Positions 59,765 to 64,000 of a DNA stretch of 64,000 nucleotides are shown here, in pieces. Source of the stretch: Prauserella shujinwangii (GTDB taxonomy: Bacteria; Actinomycetota; Actinomycetes; Mycobacteriales; Pseudonocardiaceae); contig NZ_PVNH01000004.1 in NCBI RefSeq assembly GCF_003001955.1, positions 434,001-498,000 of the forward strand, read 5' to 3'. The position numbers and the translations under genes were made by a program. Within the stretch, counting starts at the first letter, position 1. Each line of letters begins with the position of its first letter. The notes under the pieces are model-generated. The model searched no databases. It was not told the origin of the DNA and saw nothing but the letters and a program-made list of their open reading frames with translations.

Positions 59765-61595
59765 CCTGCTCACCCGGCTGCTGGCGATGTCGGCGCTGGT
59801 GGCCGGTTGCTCCATCGGAGCGACGGCGTGGCTGGCCGCGCAGAGCACCAGCGGCGCGATCAACCGGGAGCTCGGCGAGAGCCTGGCCGCCGACGCGAAG
59901 ATCTACGACTCGCTGCTCGGCTACGCGGCCACGCACGCGCGGTGGGCGGGAGTCCAGCGGCTGGTGGACGACCTGGCCGCGCAGACCGGCCGCCGTGTCA
60001 CGCTGACGACCACGTCGCGGGCCCCGATCGCCGACTCCGGCGGCCCGCAGGACCCGCCGTTGCCGCGGACCCCGTCCGCGGTGGTCGACCCGCTCGCCGT
60101 GGACGTGGTGCTCAAGCCCGAAGCGGCCGTGTCGGGCATCGATCCCCGCGCGGTGGGTCCGTACCGGCTGACCGGCGCCGAGCGGGCCGACCTGCGCCGG
60201 GCCGCGCAACGGCGGCTGGAGTGCCTGCGCGCCTACGGCGAGGACGGCGAGATCGTCGAGCGGCCCAACGGCCGGTCGGTGGTCGAACCGATCACCGGCT
60301 CCTCGGCTCCCGACACGACGGCCGCGCCGCGGGAGGAGCCCACGCAGGCGCCCGCCGCTCCGGCCGCTTCGCCCGTGGCCGAGCCCGTGGCGCCCTCCCC
60401 GCGGACGGTGTGCTCCGGGCCGGAACAGCCCACGGACACCGAGCGTGCGGCGACCGCCGAGCTGCTCGGCCTGATCAACGCGTGCCTGGAGCGGCAGGGT
60501 CTCGGCCCGCTGAACACCGACGCGACCGAGATCATCTCGCCGGACGAGCTGCGCGCCGGATCCGAAGCCAAGCGTTGCGTGGACTCGGGGCGCCGGGAGC
60601 AGCTCGCCTCGTTCGTGTCGGGACCCGCGCAGCTGTTCATCACCAAGCCCGGTGAGAACCTCGCCACCGTCGACCTGTCCACCGTGGGCGTGTCCCGGAT
60701 CGTGTGGACGGCGGCAGCGGTACTGGTGCTCACGGTCGGCGTGACCGCGCTCGCCGCGGGCCGGCTCGTGCGCCCCATCGACGCGATCACCGCCGCGGCG
60801 CGGAAGGTCGGCGACGGCGACCGGTCGGCCAGGGTGGAAACCGCCGCGCGTGGCGAGATCGGCGAGCTGGCGGCGGCGTTCAACACGATGTCGGCCCAGA
60901 TCGAGCGCACCGAACGACAGCGGAAGACGCTGGTCAGCGATGTGGCGCACGAACTGCGCACACCCCTGGTGAACGTCCGCGGCTGGCTGGAAGCCGCTCA
61001 GGACGGCGTCGCCACGCTGGACCAGCCGCTGGTGGCGTCGCTGCTGGAGGAGACGCTGCTGTTGCAGCACCTCATCGACGATCTGCAGGACCTCGCCCTC
61101 GCCGACGCCGGGAAGCTGCGCGTGCACAGGGAACCGGTGGACATCGGGGCGATCCTGGAGCAGGTCGCGGCGGCGCACCGCGGCCGGGCGGAGGCGGACG
61201 GCGTCGACCTGACCGTGCTCGTCGACGGCGAACCCGACCTCTGCGCCGACCCGACACGGCTGCGCCAGGCGCTCGGCAACCTCGTGTCGAACGCGCTGCG
61301 GCACACGCCGTCCGGTGGCCGGGTGACGCTGTGGGCGCGGCGCGTGGCCGACGAGGTACTGGTCGGCGTGGCGGACACCGGATCCGGGATCGACGAGGCG
61401 TCGCTGCCGCACGTCTTCGACCGGTTCTGGCGCGCCGAGAAGTCCCGCAGCCGCGGCGGCGGTGGCAGCGGCCTGGGCCTGGCGATCACCCATCACCTGG
61501 TGGACGCGCACGGCGGCCGGATCGAGGTGCGCAGCACCGTCGGCGTCGGCACCACCTTCACCCTCCACCTCCCTGGGTCGCGTCAGACGCGGTGA
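59748..61595 (+). CDS. Sensor histidine kinase (BaeS-like)
   Basis: A 615-residue kinase. Transmembrane helix near 10-30, a large extracytoplasmic sensor (about 31-320) with a Pro/Ala-rich linker and several Cys, second membrane helix 324-345, HAMP 345-395, phospho-His H401 in SDVAHELRTP, and an HATPase with NLVSNALRHTP, VADTGSGI and GGGGSGLGLAITHHLV. It phosphorylates the adjacent regulator. The start overlaps the regulator stop by 17 bases. The sensor has no family I recognise. Confidence 0.9.
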   Translation: MARRHSLLTRLLAMSALVAGCSIGATAWLAAQSTSGAINRELGESLAADAKIYDSLLGYAATHARWAGVQRLVDDLAAQTGRRVTLTTTSRAPIADSGGPQDPPLPRTPSAVVDPLAVDVVLKPEAAVSGIDPRAVGPYRLTGAERADLRRAAQRRLECLRAYGEDGEIVERPNGRSVVEPITGSSAPDTTAAPREEPTQAPAAPAASPVAEPVAPSPRTVCSGPEQPTDTERAATAELLGLINACLERQGLGPLNTDATEIISPDELRAGSEAKRCVDSGRREQLASFVSGPAQLFITKPGENLATVDLSTVGVSRIVWTAAAVLVLTVGVTALAAGRLVRPIDAITAAARKVGDGDRSARVETAARGEIGELAAAFNTMSAQIERTERQRKTLVSDVAHELRTPLVNVRGWLEAAQDGVATLDQPLVASLLEETLLLQHLIDDLQDLALADAGKLRVHREPVDIGAILEQVAAAHRGRAEADGVDLTVLVDGEPDLCADPTRLRQALGNLVSNALRHTPSGGRVTLWARRVADEVLVGVADTGSGIDEASLPHVFDRFWRAEKSRSRGGGGSGLGLAITHHLVDAHGGRIEVRSTVGVGTTFTLHLPGSRQTR

Positions 61596-61638
61596 AGGCC
61601 ACCTTGGGTGCGTTGGACGCACGCAAGGTGGCCTTCAC
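61592..61638. terminator. 22-bp hairpin of the AAGGCCACCTT family with one mismatch
   Basis: Arms 61592-61613 and 61617-61638 pair with one mismatch and a 3-base loop. The kinase stop is in the left arm; the convergent CWB2 gene ends at 61660, so it works both ways. Confidence 0.75.
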
Positions 61639-61659
61639 TGGCCAGCACTGACCTGGGAC

Positions 61660-62961
61660 TCAGTCGAACGCGTTCAGGGCCGCGTCGGCGACACCGGCGG
61701 AGACGACGGCGGTACCGCCGAACACGTGGAGGAAGGCCGGGTCGTCAGGGCTGCTCGGCCGCTGGTGGTTCTGCAGGAACTGGCGCGTCGGGGCGTCCAG
61801 CGTCGTCGCCCGGGTCAGCAGCAGCGGGTCACCATAGGTCATCAGCAGGCCGGTGCCACCCAGTGCGTCCGGGAAGTTCATCCCGTTCGCCAGGCCGGCC
61901 CCCCAGGCGAGAAGCTCGCCGCTGCTGGGATCGGTGTACAGCCGCCGGGCGATGACGGCGGCGGTCTCGAACCGGTTCGCGCCGACGAAGGACTCGATCA
62001 CCGCCGGGGGGAACGTAGCCCTGACCGCGCGATCGGCGGCCCCGCCCGCGGTCATCATGAGCAGCGACCTGTCGTGCTCGCTGGCGCGGGCGTCGGCGAA
62101 CTGTGCGGTGGTGGCGGGCATCCTGCCGTCGTTGGTGAACAGCAGGGCGATCGGCCTGCGATCCGTGAGATCGGGAGCGTGGGTGGCGTAGTAGGTGTAC
62201 TGGGCCGCGTACTCGCCCGCCGCCAGCGCGTCGGGGAAGTTCATGCCGGTGGTGACGAAGAACAGGTTCGTCGTCGGCATCCGCTCGGCGATCCTGATCG
62301 CCGTCTCGAACCGGTTGGCCCCCGCGATCCGCTCGGTCTGGTAGCCCATCGCGGTGATCGCGGACCTGACGCCCGCGGACAGCGATCCGGTGCCGCCGAG
62401 CAGGAAGACCTTTCCGCCGGGGGCCAGCACCCGCTGGATCTCGGCCTTCACCTCCGGCAGCAGCCGGTCGGGGCTGTTCAGCAGGAGAGGGCCGTTGACG
62501 TACGCGGCCAGCGGGCCGCCGGCCAGCGCGTCCGGGAAGTTGTCACCCCTGGCGAGCACGACGGCGTCGGCCTTCAGCAGCTCCTCCCCGGGCTCGTCGT
62601 GGTCCCACCACGTGCCGTAGGAGGTGCAGACAGCGGTGGTGTACCGGTTCTGCCCGGCGTACCGGAACCGCAGTACATCGCCCTCGGCGGAGGACTTGGT
62701 GGTGATGCAGCCCTCCGGCCCCGCGGCCATGGTCCGCTGGTCCGGCTTCTGTGCGTTGACCCGCGTGGCGTGCGCATGGATACCAGGCGCCGCGTCGACG
62801 CGCTGAGCCTTGCTGAGCTCCGCCCGGTCGGTCTGGTCGGCCTGGTCCGCCGCGGCCGTGCCCCCGGCGAGACCGCCGAGCACGGTGGCGGCGGCCAGCA
62901 CGACCGCGCCGAAGGATCTCGCGGAGCGCGTGTGGACGCGCCGCTTGAGTGTGACGTGCAC
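61660..62961 (-). CDS. Secreted protein with cell-wall-binding repeats (CWB2)
   Basis: A 433-residue exported protein with signal peptide (TRSARSFGAVVLAAATVLGG to AAA) and three copies of the cell-wall-binding-2 repeat: VVLARGDNFPDALAGGPLAA, FFVTTGMNFPDALAAGEYAA and GLANGMNFPDALGGTGLL, each followed by KVFLLGG, IAGANRFETA or HVFGG. Such repeats hold proteins to the peptidoglycan or its polymers. The region 50-100 before the repeats has a short Cys pair and no known domain. GTG 62961 has GGAAGGAAG upstream. Convergent with the kinase gene. Confidence 0.85.
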   Translation of the reverse strand: MHVTLKRRVHTRSARSFGAVVLAAATVLGGLAGGTAAADQADQTDRAELSKAQRVDAAPGIHAHATRVNAQKPDQRTMAAGPEGCITTKSSAEGDVLRFRYAGQNRYTTAVCTSYGTWWDHDEPGEELLKADAVVLARGDNFPDALAGGPLAAYVNGPLLLNSPDRLLPEVKAEIQRVLAPGGKVFLLGGTGSLSAGVRSAITAMGYQTERIAGANRFETAIRIAERMPTTNLFFVTTGMNFPDALAAGEYAAQYTYYATHAPDLTDRRPIALLFTNDGRMPATTAQFADARASEHDRSLLMMTAGGAADRAVRATFPPAVIESFVGANRFETAAVIARRLYTDPSSGELLAWGAGLANGMNFPDALGGTGLLMTYGDPLLLTRATTLDAPTRQFLQNHQRPSSPDDPAFLHVFGGTAVVSAGVADAALNAFD

Positions 62962-63818
62962 GAAACTTCCTTCCCCAGAACAGAACTTGCGGGCGGCTCG
63001 CACAGCCCCGACCACTCGCCCGCGACGCCGGGGACAGTCTGCACGACAACCCCCCGGGAGACCAGACCTTTCCGGCAAACCGGCATGGGCCGGCGTCGGG
63101 TCGCCGGCCGGTTTCGGGGCGGCGTTGGAGCCCGCGCGAGGGAAGAGCCGTAGTCCGTGCGGTGGTAGGGGACCACAGCGTCGTGCCAGCGCCCACGGCA
63201 TTGCCGGATCGCCGTGATGTGATCGGCAACACGGTGGATAGGCGGCATGTGCGTCCACCGGCCGGAGCCCACCACGCACGGGCAGGTCGGCGCCGTCGGA
63301 TCCGAAGTGGACCGTGATGGGCCGGGGTCAGGTATCGTGACCGCGGCCTCTGCTGCCGAGTGCGGAACGGCCCGGCTCCGAGCATTGCCGGCGCCACAGC
63401 GGAATCGGCCAGCCGGCGCGGGTGCGCGAGGAACAAGCCGTCGCCGCTCGCGAAATCAGCGATGCGCTCGGGGTTTCCACACCTTTCCGGACACGGTGTG
63501 GCGGGATCCGGTGGACAGGGCGGGTCTCCTCTCCGGGCTTGGTTGCCGACGGAAAAGGCCTTGATGCCGGATCGGGCCGTGCCGAAGACGAACTGTCCCC
63601 TCCAGGCTGGGTCATCAAGACGGGAAAACGACACGGCATCGATGTGGAATCGGAATGCTGTCTCCTTCCGTCAGCAGTCGTGCGTCCGTCCGGGGCCGCA
63701 CACCGCTTGACGTGACCGGAGTAGTCGGTGACGCGGGCGCACCACACGAGAGATCGCGGACTGTCTCTTGGTCATGAGCGTCACGGGCGCAGGCCGAGTG
63801 GCCGAAGACGTTCCGAGA
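62962..63818. other. Intergenic stretch of about 860 bases
   Basis: No convincing gene. Several short open frames exist on both strands (for example 63328-63747 minus and 63422-63715 plus) but show no recognisable family, no conserved motif and no ribosome site. Part of it (63080-63200 and after 63400) could be a decayed gene. Confidence 0.5.
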
Positions 63819-63848
63819 AACCCCTGGTCGACGCCGCGACCAGGGGTT
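63819..63848 (-). terminator. Intrinsic-type terminator of the tRNA-Arg gene
   Basis: A perfect 12-bp inverted repeat (arms 63819-63830 and 63837-63848, loop 6 bases) just after the 3' end of the tRNA in its reading direction, ending in a short T run on that strand. Confidence 0.75.
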
Positions 63849-63851
63849 ACG

Positions 63852-63925
63852 TGCCCCCGGCAGGACTCGAACCTGCGACCTAGAGATTAGAAGGCTCTTG
63901 CTCTATCCAGCTGAGCTACGAGGGC
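63852..63925 (-). tRNA. tRNA-Arg (anticodon TCT)
   Basis: A 74-base cloverleaf on the minus strand: acceptor arm GCCCTCG/CGGGGGC, D arm GCTC/GAGC, anticodon loop CTTCTAA giving TCT (reads AGA/AGG), T arm GCAGG-TTCGAGT-CCTGC. CCA is not encoded. The last pair of the anticodon stem (C-T) is mismatched. Confidence 0.95.
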
Positions 63926-64000
63926 CCGCGCTGACCGCTGCTGGTCCCGCGCCTATCCACGGACCAGCTTAGTCACCGCTACCCCCGTGATCGTCGGACG

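Noticed and set aside
63328-63747. Small open frames before the tRNA as genes
   Set aside because: No family motif, no ribosome site and no operon context on either strand.

Overview
The window is chromosomal DNA of a very high-GC actinomycete, most likely of the Pseudonocardiaceae (Amycolatopsis-like). This rests on strong GC bias, GTG starts, frequent GTGA/ATGA four-base overlaps, actinobacterial families (holin-X, DUF3618, DUF4235, DUF2795, FolP2, ECF41, PaaX, CebEFG-type sugar uptake), and long intergenic hairpins built on an AAGGCCACCTT core. No phage, insertion sequence, CRISPR array or rRNA was seen. One tRNA-Arg(TCT) lies near the right end.

Layout. 1-14.1 kb: a glycan-assembly region. 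A minus-strand operon encodes a carbamoyltransferase, a GT2 glycosyltransferase fused to a GmhB-type phosphatase, a GT9 heptosyltransferase-like enzyme, GmhA and an HldE-type kinase (cut by the window edge). Beside it are a UDP-glucuronate decarboxylase-like epimerase, a pyruvyl-transferase-like protein, two tandem GT2 enzymes and, past a ClpC-like ATPase, two GT4-like enzymes. Together they look like an ADP-heptose route plus the transferases that use it, which is unusual in a Gram-positive. 14.1-21.4 kb: general-stress genes (DUF4383, SDR, large catalase, RsbW-like anti-sigma factor, holin-X/DUF3618/DUF4235 membrane set, methyltransferase, CDGSH protein, haem-oxygenase-like protein). 21.5-25.5 kb: a complete fructose PTS operon (fruR-fruK-EIIA-EIIBC-HPr). 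25.5-36 kb: amino-acid oxidase, ECF41 sigma factor and a CoA-dependent aromatic degradation set (enoyl-CoA hydratase, aminobenzoyl/salicylyl-CoA monooxygenase-reductase, SDR, RidA, PaaX regulator, hydrolase) followed by a MocR regulator. 36-43 kb: more stress and housekeeping genes (DUF2795, site-2 protease with CBS domains, SRPBCC, epimerase, transketolase, FolP2). 43-49.6 kb: MFS exporter, flavin oxidoreductase, XRE regulator, methyltransferase, DUF1684, NTF2-like proteins. 49.6-56.7 kb: a beta-glucan utilisation operon (secreted GH16-CBM6, binding protein, two permeases, GH1 beta-glucosidase, LacI regulator). 56.7-63 kb: WYL regulator, class F sortase with an APETG substrate, a two-component system and a CWB2 cell-wall protein.

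The strongest global signal is regulatory. At least eleven genes or operons between 5 and 42 kb are preceded by a GTTT/GNNT, 15-16 base spacer, GGGTA element of the actinobacterial SigB/SigH stress type, including the heptose-glycan operon, katE, the clpC-like gene, the site-2 protease and transketolase. Two further genes have a GGCTA variant. None was noticed in the catabolic right half. This suggests that the glycan cluster belongs to a general stress regulon. All functions are read from sequence motifs; no database search was run.
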